Below the pieces are notes generated by a model. The model worked only from the letters and a program-made list of their open reading frames with translations, was not told the origin of the DNA and did no database searches. A DNA stretch of 56,223 nt. Origin: DATKGQ01 sp035510715 (lineage in GTDB: Bacteria; Patescibacteriota; Saccharimonadia; Saccharimonadales; UBA4665). Location of the stretch: positions 1-56,223 of the forward strand of contig DATKGQ010000031.1 in assembly GCA_035510715.1 (NCBI GenBank), given 5' to 3'. The position numbers and the translations under genes were made by a program. Shown here piece after piece: positions 1 through 8,044 of the stretch; positions within the stretch are counted from its first letter, which is position 1; each line of letters begins with the position of its first letter.

Positions 1-90
1 TAATAGCTCCTTGATGGCGTTGATTTTATGGCCGTCATAGTCAGCACCCACAGTTCGCAACTTACCAACTAGGGCGAGCCAGTTTTGTTG
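1..90 (-). other. Partial open frame at left edge
   Basis: An open minus-strand frame of 30 codons runs off the left edge, with an in-frame stop at 91-93 and no ATG in the visible part (only TTG at 58-60 or GTG at 49-51 could start). The last visible residues, around GHKINAIKELL, resemble the opening of the ribosomal L7/L12 C-terminal fold (K-I-x-x-I-K-x-x-R). Too little is visible to name it. It may be a truncated gene or a fragment. Confidence 0.3.
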
Positions 91-122
91 CTATCAAAGC
101 ACTGAAGGCCTAAAATTATAGT

Positions 123-362
123 ATGCAATCACTAAGCGATGACGAACGAAAACAAGTATTAGGTGATGTTTTAGCTGATGAGCTAAAAGCCATTCATGAA
201 TTAGTTAAAGACGTGCCTGTTATGAAACAAAAAATAGATACGCTCGACTCAGACATGAAGGAAGTTAATTCAGATGTTAAAGTGATCAAAGCGGCCGTTA
301 CTGACTTCAGCAGACAGGTTAATGACCATAATCGTCGTATCACCCATCTCGAAGCAGCATAA
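123..362 (+). CDS. Small hypothetical coiled-coil protein
   Basis: 79 residues, charged and helical, with no signal peptide or membrane segment. The middle (about residues 30-65) has hydrophobic residues at heptad-like spacing (VKDVPVMKQKIDTLDSDM), as expected of a short coiled coil. There is no recognisable catalytic motif and no family is recognised. The function is unknown; a small oligomeric adaptor or antitoxin-like protein is possible but unsupported. Confidence 0.5.
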   Translation: MQSLSDDERKQVLGDVLADELKAIHELVKDVPVMKQKIDTLDSDMKEVNSDVKVIKAAVTDFSRQVNDHNRRITHLEAA

Positions 363-547
363 CTATCTAATTACCGTCTAGCTACAATGTTATCCAATTA
401 AATCTTGCTTTATTACGGTTATCACTTCCTCTATCGTGGGGAGCCACGTATTTATTACCACAATTAACTACTTTCATCTGATTATATTTTTGAAGTAGGG
501 CGCAGTAAATACCGACTTTTTATATCTCCATGTCCATAACATTTCTA

Positions 548-576
548 TTGACAATTAATAGTGTCTCTATTAGAAT
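548..576 (+). promoter_or_regulatory. Consensus promoter, leaderless start of TA operon
   Basis: TTGACA at 548-553, a 17-bp spacer and TAGAAT at 571-576 form a near-consensus sigma70-type promoter. The start codon of the antitoxin lies 7 nt after the -10 box, so the transcript should begin at or next to the ATG and have no Shine-Dalgarno leader. Confidence 0.8.
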
Positions 577-583
577 TATACGT

Positions 584-808
584 ATGAAGACAGTTAGTTT
601 TTCACTTGACGAAGAAACAGCCCTAGGCATCGAATCCTTAGCAAAACAGACCAAGTCATCTAAAAGTGACATAGTTAGATCTATGTATGCTAGGATGCGA
701 CTCGAAAAGACCTTAGAAGAAATGCAGGCACAAGCTGCACCCTTGTTAAAAAGACTGGGGCTTGAGACAGAAGATGACGTCGCCGCCTATGCAAAGTCCA
801 AAGCTTAA
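584..808 (+). CDS. Ribbon-helix-helix antitoxin
   Basis: 74 residues. The N-terminal strand and two helices (MKTVSFSLDEETALGIESLA, then KSSKSDIVRSMYARM) match the MetJ/Arc/CopG ribbon-helix-helix fold: alternating residues in the beta strand and the K-S-D-I-V-R-x-x motif of the second helix. The C-terminal part is a charged helix suited to toxin binding. The longer frame from 530 is rejected because the promoter overlaps it; ATG 584 sits 7 nt after the -10. The 3' end overlaps the PIN toxin by 20 nt. RHH antitoxins dimerise, bind their own operator and neutralise the partner toxin, so autoregulation at the 548-576 promoter is expected. Confidence 0.82.
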   Translation: MKTVSFSLDEETALGIESLAKQTKSSKSDIVRSMYARMRLEKTLEEMQAQAAPLLKRLGLETEDDVAAYAKSKA

Positions 809-1214
809 TATAGTTCCTGATACCGGCTTTTACATAGCAGCCGCTCTAAAGAATGGCTACGCTAGAAGCTACCTAATTGGACGAGGCACAAAATTCTTAA
901 CGTATGAATTGTTTAGCTCAGAAGCAATTCTACTTGAACTCCAAGAAAAGTTAGAGAGCGATAAGTTTGGCTTTGCTAGAGCTCAAGTCGTTACTGCACT
1001 TAAGCAAGTTCGGAGCGTAGTAACAATTGTGCAACCTAGACAAAAAATTACAGTTGTAAGGGACCCTGAAGATGATAAAATTCTAGAATGTGCAAAGGAG
1101 GCCAACGCAGATATAATAGTAGCCTTTGATAGAGATTTGTTAGCCTTAAAAGAGTATCAAGGAATTAAGATCATTCACCCAAGCATGCTTCAGTACATGT
1201 TCCCAAATAATTAG
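789..1214 (+). CDS. PIN-domain toxin (putative endoribonuclease)
   Basis: 141 residues from ATG 789, which overlaps the antitoxin stop; the longer frame from 762 is less likely. It has the PIN arrangement: an early Asp in VPDTGFYIAA, a Glu in SSEAILLEL, and the DPEDDKILECA and IIVAFDRDLL motifs holding further acidic residues, ending in a strand of the type IIHPSMLQ. PIN toxins are Mg-dependent RNases that cut tRNA, rRNA or mRNA when released from the antitoxin. It forms a two-gene type II toxin-antitoxin operon with the upstream RHH gene. The RNA target cannot be told from sequence. Confidence 0.82.
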   Translation: MQSPKLNIVPDTGFYIAAALKNGYARSYLIGRGTKFLTYELFSSEAILLELQEKLESDKFGFARAQVVTALKQVRSVVTIVQPRQKITVVRDPEDDKILECAKEANADIIVAFDRDLLALKEYQGIKIIHPSMLQYMFPNN

Positions 1215-1342
1215 TCCTTACACTCAACGACACAAATCACGTGCTCAACTCTAAACATCACAACTCTATGAGCCCAAGCGGGCAAAGCAAACAATAGTAA
1301 AAATATAGATACTCCGTTTCCATCAGAAGTTCTACTAGACAT
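1211..1342 (-). CDS. Possible 43-residue membrane peptide
   Basis: A minus-strand ATG at 1342 opens 43 codons with one hydrophobic segment (GVSIFLLLFALPAWAH) and several Cys near the end; it overlaps the PIN toxin stop tail to tail by 4 bp. A weak GAGG lies upstream. Just upstream on the same strand (about 1343-1480) is another stretch free of stops but without a start, so the two may be pieces of a decaying gene. Weak call. Confidence 0.25.
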   Translation of the reverse strand: MSSRTSDGNGVSIFLLLFALPAWAHRVVMFRVEHVICVVECKD

Positions 1343-1511
1343 TACTATACCTCACTAGTCTCGGGCTTAACTTCAAGTAGTTGACTAGTTTGTTGTGCGT
1401 CATCCTCCTTATCTTTAACACAATCTAATTCTTCAAAAGTTTGGAATATGAACCACTTGCCGAGCCAAGCATTATTGTAATAGTTAATTAACTATATATA
1501 ATTCTAGTCAA

Positions 1512-1790
1512 ATGCTTAATCATAAGCTTGTAGTTGCATCATGTACTTGTTTTGTAGCGGATGTGATATTCGAAATATATGATATATACGCTAAATCCCA
1601 ACCTCCTGCAGTAATTTACTATCTATTAATATGGGGGCTTATGATAAGTGGTGGGATTCTGCTCTTTTTGGCAATTCACTCTAAGCAAAAGAAGATTTTG
1701 ATGCCGCTCTTGTTAAGCGGGCTAGTAACTTTTGGGGTTTTTATCATTATTTATGCAACTATATTGATTGCAGGTTTAGCAGCATTATAA
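1512..1790 (+). CDS. Small integral membrane protein
   Basis: 92 residues with three hydrophobic segments (about residues 5-22, 32-53 and 64-88) and short basic loops such as HSKQKK. No family is recognised. A TATAAT (1497-1502) ends 9 nt before the ATG, so the mRNA leader is very short or absent. No partner gene is close; the flanks are AT-rich and non-coding. Confidence 0.55.
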   Translation: MLNHKLVVASCTCFVADVIFEIYDIYAKSQPPAVIYYLLIWGLMISGGILLFLAIHSKQKKILMPLLLSGLVTFGVFIIIYATILIAGLAAL

Positions 1791-1809
1791 TTTTATACAT
1801 TTCAATAAT

Positions 1810-1860
1810 TTCAAGTTTAATTTGGTTCCATTTCGTCACAGTCAATCGAGCCAATTTAGA
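1810..1860 (+). repeat. Diverged repeat, copy A
   Basis: This stretch shares a conserved core with 7549-7598 in the same orientation: TTCAA, TTAATT-GGTTCCAT, then C-CA-TCAA-CGAG-CAATT. Both copies are non-coding and lie 3' of small membrane-protein genes. The similarity is clear but imperfect, so the copies are old. They bracket metG, the ABC exporter and their neighbours, which could mean direct repeats flanking a past insertion, or a repeated 3' element. Confidence 0.5.
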
Positions 1861-2019
1861 CATCAAAGGTGATCAGCACCTAGATCTATTGGGTAGAACA
1901 TAAACAACAATTTAGAGTACTTGAATTTAAATCCAATAATCATTGTAACTAATAGATTTTGAATTTATAATCATAATTATCTGGTTTACTGTAAAAATTC
2001 TAATACTTGTAAATTATTT

Positions 2020-3852
2020 ATGATATTTTATTATAATAATAATGAACGGGGGCATTTGATAGAAAATAATACATCCAGCCAAAGAGAACAAGTTGCACGA
2101 AAGATTGGTGTTTTTGTTGCATGGCCGTATTCTAGTGGTCCAAGACATGTTGGTCATGGTGCCGCATTGCTTCCTGCAGATGTAGTTGCTAGATATGAAA
2201 GAAGCCGTGGTTCTGATGTATTAATGGTAAGTGGGACAGATGAATATGGCACTCCTAATTTGATTGCGGCCGAAAAAAAAGGTATGTCCACAAAAGATTT
2301 TGTAGACATGACTAGTGCAATTATACGCAAAGACTTTATTGATTTAGGAATGAGTTTTGATTGGTTCACACATACGACAAGCCCAAATCACGCTGAAGTA
2401 GCTCAAAATATTTTTGCTAATTTAGTCGATTCTGGGTATGTGACATTAGGAACAATGAATGGTAGTTTCGATTCAATCACTTCACAGGCATTACCAGATC
2501 GATATGTTGAAGGTACATGTCCAAGATGTGGCACTGAAGGTGCTAGGGGAGATCAGTGCGACAATTGCACATCCTTACTTGATCCGACTGATTTAATAGA
2601 CCCCCATTCTTCATTGACTAAAAATCCTGTTGAGTTTCGCCCAACTCAACATTATTTTTTAAATCTAGACCTTTTAAAAAATGAGGTTGAGGAATTTATC
2701 GAACAAAATCCGAATTTACGAACTGAAGCCAAAAAATTATCTAGTAGTTTGATTTCTGAATTAAGGCCCAGAGCTATTACACGCGAACTGTCATGGGGGA
2801 TACCATTGCCAAAAGGATACGAACTTGAAAATGGTGAAAATAGAGTTCTTTATGTGTGGTTTGAAGCCGTTATTGGTTATTTATCAGCATCAATTGAATG
2901 GGCTAAAAACAAAGGTAATCCTGAAGCATGGAAAGATTGGTGGACGGAAAATAAGTCAAAAAATTATTACTTTATGGGAAAGGACAATGTGCCGTTCCAT
3001 ACTATAATTTGGCCTGCGATAATTGCCGCTAAAAATCATAACGTTAGGGACGGAGAAGTAATACTAAAAAAACCTGATATTATCGCAAGCTCGGGCAATT
3101 TAAATTTCGGAGGGTCAAAATTTAGCTCTAGTCGCGGCAATGTTGCCTACATTAAAGACATGATAAAGATTGTTGGTCCGGACGCTCTTAGATATTACCT
3201 TATATCTTCCGGACCAGAAAATAGGGACAGTAACTTTGCCGTAGAAGATTTGATATTAAAATATAATAATGAATTATTGGCAAAATGGGGTAATCTTGTT
3301 AGTAGAGTTACGAATCTAATTGAACGAGATTTTAACGGGATAGTTCCTAGCAAGGAAAATATAAACTCTGTTAGCGATCAAGATTTACTTAATCATGTAG
3401 CAACAACCTATAAAACTGTAGGGGAACTGATAGAAAGTGGCAAATTATCAGCTGCACTACGTGAAGTAATGGATTGTATAGCTCATGCTAACAAATATAT
3501 TGTTGAAGAAAAACCCTGGGAAGATACATCGATAAAAAATGGCCGAAGCGAAGAGGTCTTGACCGCACTTTCTATATTTATTGAAAACATTAATAAACTT
3601 TTATGCCCATTTATCCCTCATGCAAGCCAGAAAGTAAGTAATGCTTTCGGGCAGAAAGATATAATTTCACCGATGCCTATTGAAATTAAAAACCAATATG
3701 GTCAAGGAGTCTTATCTGGAGACTACAGTCAAAGTCTAGATTGGAAATACACAAAAAATTGGTTAGGCAACAAACTGTCTGGAGGTAAAGCTGTTATTTT
3801 TCCTAAGTTTAAAAATGAAGAAATTTTAAAAGTTTTTAATGACCTTCTTTAA
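2020..3852 (+). CDS. metG: Methionyl-tRNA synthetase (actinobacterial type)
   Basis: Up to 610 residues. It charges tRNA-Met with methionine. Class I signatures: a HIGH-like segment (GPRHVGHGAAL, about residues 41-51), the KMSKS-like KFSSSRGNV near residue 367, GTDEYGTPN for substrate binding, and a zinc knuckle C-P-R-C...C-D-N-C (about residues 167-183). The ALLPADVVARYERSRG and RYVEGTCPRCG segments are most like actinobacterial MetG. The anticodon-binding helical domain is present; no C-terminal EMAP-like domain is seen. The start is uncertain: ATG 2020, or TTG 2056 preceded by GGGGG and lying after TATAAT at 2032-2037. The gene is markedly more AT-rich than most neighbours. Its 3' end overlaps the next frame by 14 nt. 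Confidence 0.92.
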   Translation: MIFYYNNNERGHLIENNTSSQREQVARKIGVFVAWPYSSGPRHVGHGAALLPADVVARYERSRGSDVLMVSGTDEYGTPNLIAAEKKGMSTKDFVDMTSAIIRKDFIDLGMSFDWFTHTTSPNHAEVAQNIFANLVDSGYVTLGTMNGSFDSITSQALPDRYVEGTCPRCGTEGARGDQCDNCTSLLDPTDLIDPHSSLTKNPVEFRPTQHYFLNLDLLKNEVEEFIEQNPNLRTEAKKLSSSLISELRPRAITRELSWGIPLPKGYELENGENRVLYVWFEAVIGYLSASIEWAKNKGNPEAWKDWWTENKSKNYYFMGKDNVPFHTIIWPAIIAAKNHNVRDGEVILKKPDIIASSGNLNFGGSKFSSSRGNVAYIKDMIKIVGPDALRYYLISSGPENRDSNFAVEDLILKYNNELLAKWGNLVSRVTNLIERDFNGIVPSKENINSVSDQDLLNHVATTYKTVGELIESGKLSAALREVMDCIAHANKYIVEEKPWEDTSIKNGRSEEVLTALSIFIENINKLLCPFIPHASQKVSNAFGQKDIISPMPIEIKNQYGQGVLSGDYSQSLDWKYTKNWLGNKLSGGKAVIFPKFKNEEILKVFNDLL

Positions 3853-4255
3853 TAACAAAATCAAGTCAAAAAGTGATGGATCTGGCGGATATGAAAGTGG
3901 TAGTATTTTCAATACTATAGATCAAGCTACTGGTGCTGATTACGCGATTTATGTAACCAATTATTCAGACCTAAACGCTAACTCACTATCAGCCTCTGCA
4001 ACTATTGCCGATCTACAATATGACATTGAGCAAATTGCGCAGGCTGATAATGCAAAAATCAGTAATGGCATAACTACTAACTTCAAAGGATTATCTGCTG
4101 TATCGGCAACTTTAACGCCAAACAATAAGAGTGATGCACCGACTTATTTGATAGCATTTTTGGAAAAACATGATCTATATATGATACTCGTTAGTGGAGG
4201 TAATCAGTCTAAATTTAATTCTTTTACAAACACATTTAATTTTAAGTCGCAATAA
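3839..4255 (+). CDS. Hypothetical protein, probably 5'-truncated
   Basis: 138 residues beginning inside the last codons of metG. There is no signal peptide, yet the composition (Ser/Thr/Asn-rich, alternating strands, ending FTNTFNFKSQ) looks like the C-terminal half of an exported PsbP- or lipoprotein-like domain. The overlap with metG and the missing N-terminus suggest that metG, or a rearrangement, replaced the 5' end of an older gene. It may still be translated by coupling to metG. Confidence 0.45.
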   Translation: MTFFNNKIKSKSDGSGGYESGSIFNTIDQATGADYAIYVTNYSDLNANSLSASATIADLQYDIEQIAQADNAKISNGITTNFKGLSAVSATLTPNNKSDAPTYLIAFLEKHDLYMILVSGGNQSKFNSFTNTFNFKSQ

Positions 4256-4438
4256 AATATAAAGCTAGAGCTTACATCTTTGATAAGAATTTTTAGGTTA
4301 AATATAAAGATGTCAGTAGATGTAGGAGAATTAGATAATAATTTTGTTCTCTACTCCAGACCAGTACGCTGTGCCACGTTTTTCACTTCTGTTAGACTAC
4401 CATAAGCCCAATTTAACTTTCAAATTTAGCTGATGCTG

Positions 4439-4505
4439 TTATAGAATTGAACGATATGGCCAGCCACGCCCTTTTGAATCTGTTAATTTTTGTCAGCCAT
4501 TATGT
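4439..4505 (-). pseudogene. Remnant of a small gene (GWPY C-terminus)
   Basis: On the minus strand a short frame ends in the residues DSKGRGWPYRSIL and a stop. The same ending (DFSGKVDGWPYCSV, then LKLY and stop) occurs in the decayed gene at 6728-6926. A stop codon lies just upstream of the conserved tail, so this copy is only a stub. The family is unknown. Confidence 0.35.
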
Positions 4506-4522
4506 GCGTCAGAACCAGGGTA

Positions 4523-4528
4523 TATACT
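4523..4528 (+). promoter_or_regulatory. -10 box of ABC exporter operon
   Basis: TATACT ends 7 nt before ATG 4536. No Shine-Dalgarno is present, so a leaderless transcript is inferred. A -35 at standard spacing is not obvious. Confidence 0.5.
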
Positions 4529-4535
4529 ATCATTA

Positions 4536-5477
4536 ATGCCATCTCAGGATAACAAAGGTCTAAATAATAACGTTGTAGACGTCCAATCATTTGCAATGAA
4601 TTTCGGACGTAAGAACGTTATTAAAGATTTGACGTTTAATGTTAAAAGAGGAGAAGTTTTTGGTTTCTTGGGAGCTAATGGCGCCGGTAAGACAACCACT
4701 ATTCGGGCTCTACTTGGCTTATATGAACCAAGTAGTGGCACATTGCACGTAAATGGCAAAAGATACAACCCGAGCATGTCGGCCACTATCGGTTACTTGC
4801 CCGAAGAACGCGGGCTGTATCGCAATGAACCAGTGATAAACACTATGGTATATTTTGCCGTACTGCATGGACTAAGCGGGAGCGAAGCGCAAAAACGAGC
4901 TATTGCATACCTTAAACGGGTCGGACTAGCCGACAAAGCTAACGAGCGCTTAGTTAAGCTGTCCGGCGGGCAGCAACAAAAAATCCAAATCGGCGTAACT
5001 ATTCTGCACGAACCCAGCCTTATGATTTTAGATGAGCCGACCGAAGCGCTTGATCCGATTAACCGTTCGTTGCTTATGGACATAATCAACGAACGTCAGA
5101 CTAAAGGCGCAACTGTCATGCTAGTTACACACCGCATGGATGAGGTAGAACAACTATGTGACCGCATTTTACTGCTAAAAGACGGCTCGGCGGCACTGTA
5201 CGGTAAAATCGACGAAGTTAAAGAACAATTTGGATCACAAATCATAGCTTTAAACTACACAGGCAAGCTACCTGTCAATGACAGACTATATCAAGTAACC
5301 AAGCGACTGCCTCACTACGCTGAACTGGCCTGGAGCAAAAACATTAACACTGATGAAGTGCTACACTTTTTAGCTAATCAGCATGACCTACATCTAACAA
5401 CATTTGAAGTACGCCAGCCTAGCCTTAACGACATTTTCCTTGAATTATACAAAGATCAGGGAGTAAGTAATGTCTAA
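4536..5477 (+). CDS. ABC exporter ATP-binding protein (NatA-like)
   Basis: 313 residues, one ABC ATPase domain plus a C-terminal extension of about 90 residues typical of drug or Na+ exporters. Visible motifs: Walker A GANGAGKTT (about residues 48-56), Q-loop in GYLPEERGLY, signature LSGGQQQK, Walker B LMILDEPTEALDP and the H-loop VTHRMDEVEQ. It hydrolyses ATP to drive the permease encoded next; the two genes overlap by 8 nt and form an operon. The GYLPEERGLY segment is characteristic of the NatA/YhaQ group. The substrate is unknown. Confidence 0.92.
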   Translation: MPSQDNKGLNNNVVDVQSFAMNFGRKNVIKDLTFNVKRGEVFGFLGANGAGKTTTIRALLGLYEPSSGTLHVNGKRYNPSMSATIGYLPEERGLYRNEPVINTMVYFAVLHGLSGSEAQKRAIAYLKRVGLADKANERLVKLSGGQQQKIQIGVTILHEPSLMILDEPTEALDPINRSLLMDIINERQTKGATVMLVTHRMDEVEQLCDRILLLKDGSAALYGKIDEVKEQFGSQIIALNYTGKLPVNDRLYQVTKRLPHYAELAWSKNINTDEVLHFLANQHDLHLTTFEVRQPSLNDIFLELYKDQGVSNV

Positions 5478-6699
5478 ATTAAGTACTGTTGTTGACTTTG
5501 AGGTGCGTCGCAATCTTAAGAAGAAGACTTTTTGGTATACAACTCTTGCGTTGCCGGTAATTATAATCGCTGTTTTTGCTATTACCCAAGCGTCTAGCAA
5601 TCATGCCAGTAACAGCTCCCAACAACAAACTTCATCTTATTCAAAAACTGCTAAGTTAGCCGTGTTAGATGAAACAGGGCTAATTAATAAACGTGAGCTA
5701 ATTAGCCAGCATATTGTTATTGAGCCAAATGAACAAGCAGGTATTGATGGCGTAAAAGACGGGGAACTAACTGCATTCTTTTATTACCCAAAAAACGTAA
5801 CTAAAGCTGGTATTCAAGTATACGCACAAGACCAAGGCATAACCTTTACGCCACCTTATAATGCACTAGCATCACAGCTTTTAAGCCAAAATGCGGTTGC
5901 TACAGTAATTTCAGCCACCCATGACTCTGAAGCCGTCCAGATTTTACAAAAAAACCCTAGCGTTACTGCTACAACCTACAAGAATGGGGCTGAGACAAAT
6001 GGTTTAGCCGGTATCGTGGCTCCAATAATATTCTTTGCCATCTTTTTGTTCTTTGTGGTAATGCTATCATACTTCATGATATCCGCTACAACAGAGGAAA
6101 AAGAAAACCGGGCTGCCGAGATATTATTAACTACCATTAAGTCGCGTAGTTTAATAATAGGTAAAATCTTATCAATTCTTGCCCTAGGCATTGTTCAGAT
6201 TGTAATAATTATTGTGCCTCTGCTGATAGGATACGCTCTATTCCACAACCACATCAGCTTACCAGGCGGTGTATCATTAAGCCATATCCCTCTTGACGCA
6301 AAAACCATAGCTATAGGGGCATCGGTTTTATTACTAGGTCTAGTTATGTTTACTGGTATATTGGTGGGTTTTGGTTCTCTATTTCCAAGTGCCCAAGAAG
6401 CTAGCCGGTATTTAGGAATAGTCATTCTTTCAGCTTTTATACCTCTGTATGCAATAGGCTATGTTGTAAGTTCACCCCATGCTCTGATAGTTACAGTCTT
6501 CACTTATTTCCCGCTAACAGCACCCTCAACTGTATTGCTCCGCAATGCCGTTAGCACTTTATCGACAGGAGAGGCTCTTAGCGTGTTAGCTATATTGCTG
6601 GTGACTACCGCACTATCAATCTTGTTTGCCATAAGAGCTTTCAGCTACGGTGCAATGGCTTACAGTAGGCGTATTAGCATTAAAGAATTATTTCAATAA
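5470..6699 (+). CDS. ABC-2 type exporter permease (NatB-like)
   Basis: 409 residues. One N-terminal membrane segment (about 20-40) is followed by a large extracytoplasmic domain (about 45-170) and five or six C-terminal membrane segments, the layout of NatB/YhaP permeases. The TTEEKENRAAEILLTTIKS segment before the third membrane helix is the conserved motif of ABC-2 permeases. It overlaps the ATPase gene by 8 nt, so translation is probably coupled. Likely role: efflux of a cation, peptide or drug; the substrate cannot be read from sequence. Confidence 0.9.
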   Translation: MSKLSTVVDFEVRRNLKKKTFWYTTLALPVIIIAVFAITQASSNHASNSSQQQTSSYSKTAKLAVLDETGLINKRELISQHIVIEPNEQAGIDGVKDGELTAFFYYPKNVTKAGIQVYAQDQGITFTPPYNALASQLLSQNAVATVISATHDSEAVQILQKNPSVTATTYKNGAETNGLAGIVAPIIFFAIFLFFVVMLSYFMISATTEEKENRAAEILLTTIKSRSLIIGKILSILALGIVQIVIIIVPLLIGYALFHNHISLPGGVSLSHIPLDAKTIAIGASVLLLGLVMFTGILVGFGSLFPSAQEASRYLGIVILSAFIPLYAIGYVVSSPHALIVTVFTYFPLTAPSTVLLRNAVSTLSTGEALSVLAILLVTTALSILFAIRAFSYGAMAYSRRISIKELFQ

Positions 6700-6727
6700 G
6701 TACAGGTCATGGCTTGTTGAAGTTTAA

Positions 6728-6926
6728 TTAATAAAGTTTTAACACTGAACAATATGGCCAGCCATCAACCTTACCCGAAAAATCAGATAGCTAATGATAT
6801 CAGTTGTTGAGCTTCGTTTGATGTAAGTTCTGGGTAAGGGATAATCTTCACCCAATCAACGGTTCTAAAATCGTCAACGACTCCGAGCCAAAACGTTTGT
6901 GCTTTTAAAATAGCAAGGTTATTATT
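6728..6926 (-). pseudogene. Decayed small conserved gene
   Basis: On the minus strand about 45 codons read QTFWLGVVDDFRTVDW... through to LTSNEAQQLISLAI, then hit a stop; shifting one base continues as DFSGKVDGWPYCSVLKLY and a stop. No ATG is found at the 5' end, which abuts the divergent gene at 6932. The protein-like composition on both sides of the shift and the shared GWPY ending with 4439-4505 argue for a real gene that has lost its frame. The family is not recognised. Confidence 0.45.
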
Positions 6927-6931
6927 TTAGT

Positions 6932-7456
6932 ATGTTGATTCAAGTTTATAGTTTATTGGGCATCTCTAAGTTCGCAGATATGGCTCCGCCTCCTATCTGC
7001 AACTCTAACTCTCACCAGGTATTTATTAAGACTAGCGGCCTAGAAGGGGGTTACTATACTTGCCAAAATAATTTTACGTCATCTTTTATAATCGCAACAT
7101 TTTGTTACTACTTAGCGACACTAGCGTTTGAAATACCAATATTGTATTGGTTGGGGTTTAGGTCTAGACGAGCGATATTTTGGGCGTTTATAGCAAACTT
7201 TATTACTGTTTTTTGTTTTCACTATGCTTCAACGTATTTCAGCCAGAAAGGAACCTGGAGCCTAACTCAAGGCTTTCATGGTGGCTTTTTTGTCGCTGAA
7301 ATTGTTATAACAATCATAGAAGCACTTATATATATACTTGCACTTCGAAAAGAACTCTCAATATATAGAATTATAATAGCTTCTATAGCCGCAAATGCTT
7401 GTTCAGCAATCATAGGTGGATATATTGTTAATACTCTACTCGGCGGCTTTCATTAA
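6932..7456 (+). CDS. Integral membrane protein
   Basis: 174 residues. A first loop with two Cys (ICNSNS... YYTCQNN) is followed by four hydrophobic segments (about residues 52-75, 82-103, 120-142 and 148-170). No family is recognised. It stands alone between decayed sequences; no Shine-Dalgarno is seen. Confidence 0.6.
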   Translation: MLIQVYSLLGISKFADMAPPPICNSNSHQVFIKTSGLEGGYYTCQNNFTSSFIIATFCYYLATLAFEIPILYWLGFRSRRAIFWAFIANFITVFCFHYASTYFSQKGTWSLTQGFHGGFFVAEIVITIIEALIYILALRKELSIYRIIIASIAANACSAIIGGYIVNTLLGGFH

Positions 7457-7548
7457 GGATCGGTAGCTGAAGTGTTCTAACTTAACTTATTAGCTACAAA
7501 CTGTTTACTTTGTCCGGTTGTTTGGACTATCTCCCGCATCTCTATTAG

Positions 7549-7598
7549 TTCAAACTTAATTCGGTTCCATCCCGCCCCACTCAAGCGAGACAATTATA
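7549..7598 (+). repeat. Diverged repeat, copy B
   Basis: Partner of the repeat at 1810-1860. The core GGTTCCAT followed by a C-rich run superficially resembles a tRNA T-arm, but C replaces the expected purine at position 57 and no cloverleaf can be folded around it. Confidence 0.5.
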
Positions 7599-7605
7599 GT
7601 CACTT

Positions 7606-7633
7606 TTGAAGAGGTTTTTTTATTTGATATAGT
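7606..7633 (+). promoter_or_regulatory. Leaderless promoter with extended -10
   Basis: TTGAAG at 7606-7611, a 16-bp spacer and TATAGT at 7628-7633, preceded by TGA (7625-7627) as an extended -10. The -10 ends 6 nt before ATG 7640. Confidence 0.65.
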
Positions 7634-7639
7634 TGGATT

Positions 7640-7891
7640 ATGGCTGAAAGAGAAATCGCCACAGGAGTAGTACATGTAGTACCATCGGATTTACGTAAAG
7701 CCCTGCTTTCTGATGAATCTGCCCTAGAAAGGTGGGAGAATCTCACACCACTGGCACGCAATGAGTGGATTTGCTGGGTAATCTCCACAAAAAAACCAGA
7801 GACTCGAAGAAATCATATCGAGCGGACAATTACTGAGTTGCTGCAAGGAGTGCGCCGACCTTGTTGTTGGGCTGGCTGCATTCATCGTTGA
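7640..7891 (+). CDS. YdeI/OmpD-associated (OmdA) family protein
   Basis: 83 residues. It matches the OmdA family throughout: VPSDLRKALLSDESALERWENL, then LARNEWICWVISTKKPETR, and the terminal RRPCCWAGCIHR with conserved Cys. Proteins of this family have been linked to bacteriocin protection, but the biochemical role is unclear. It ends at TGA. A short frame after the stop (to about 7964) is not part of it. Transcription is probably leaderless. Confidence 0.8.
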   Translation: MAEREIATGVVHVVPSDLRKALLSDESALERWENLTPLARNEWICWVISTKKPETRRNHIERTITELLQGVRRPCCWAGCIHR

Positions 7892-8044
7892 AGATATCAC
7901 CGATAGGATCATGGATGTTGTTGCTAAGTTTGTCTACCAGGGGGCTAAGCATAAGAATTTCTAATAACTAATCTTTTATATAAGCATTCTGCTATATTAA
8001 GAAGTGTCATCGTTTTAACTCGAATGCAAAAGGGCACCTGCATA

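Noticed and set aside
2154..2369. Minus-strand frame inside metG
   Set aside because: Shadow of the MetG coding sequence.
7549..7598. tRNA or tmRNA 3' end
   Set aside because: GGTTCCAT resembles a T-arm, but no acceptor partner, anticodon arm or CCA-like end can be folded, and copy A has lost the pairing.
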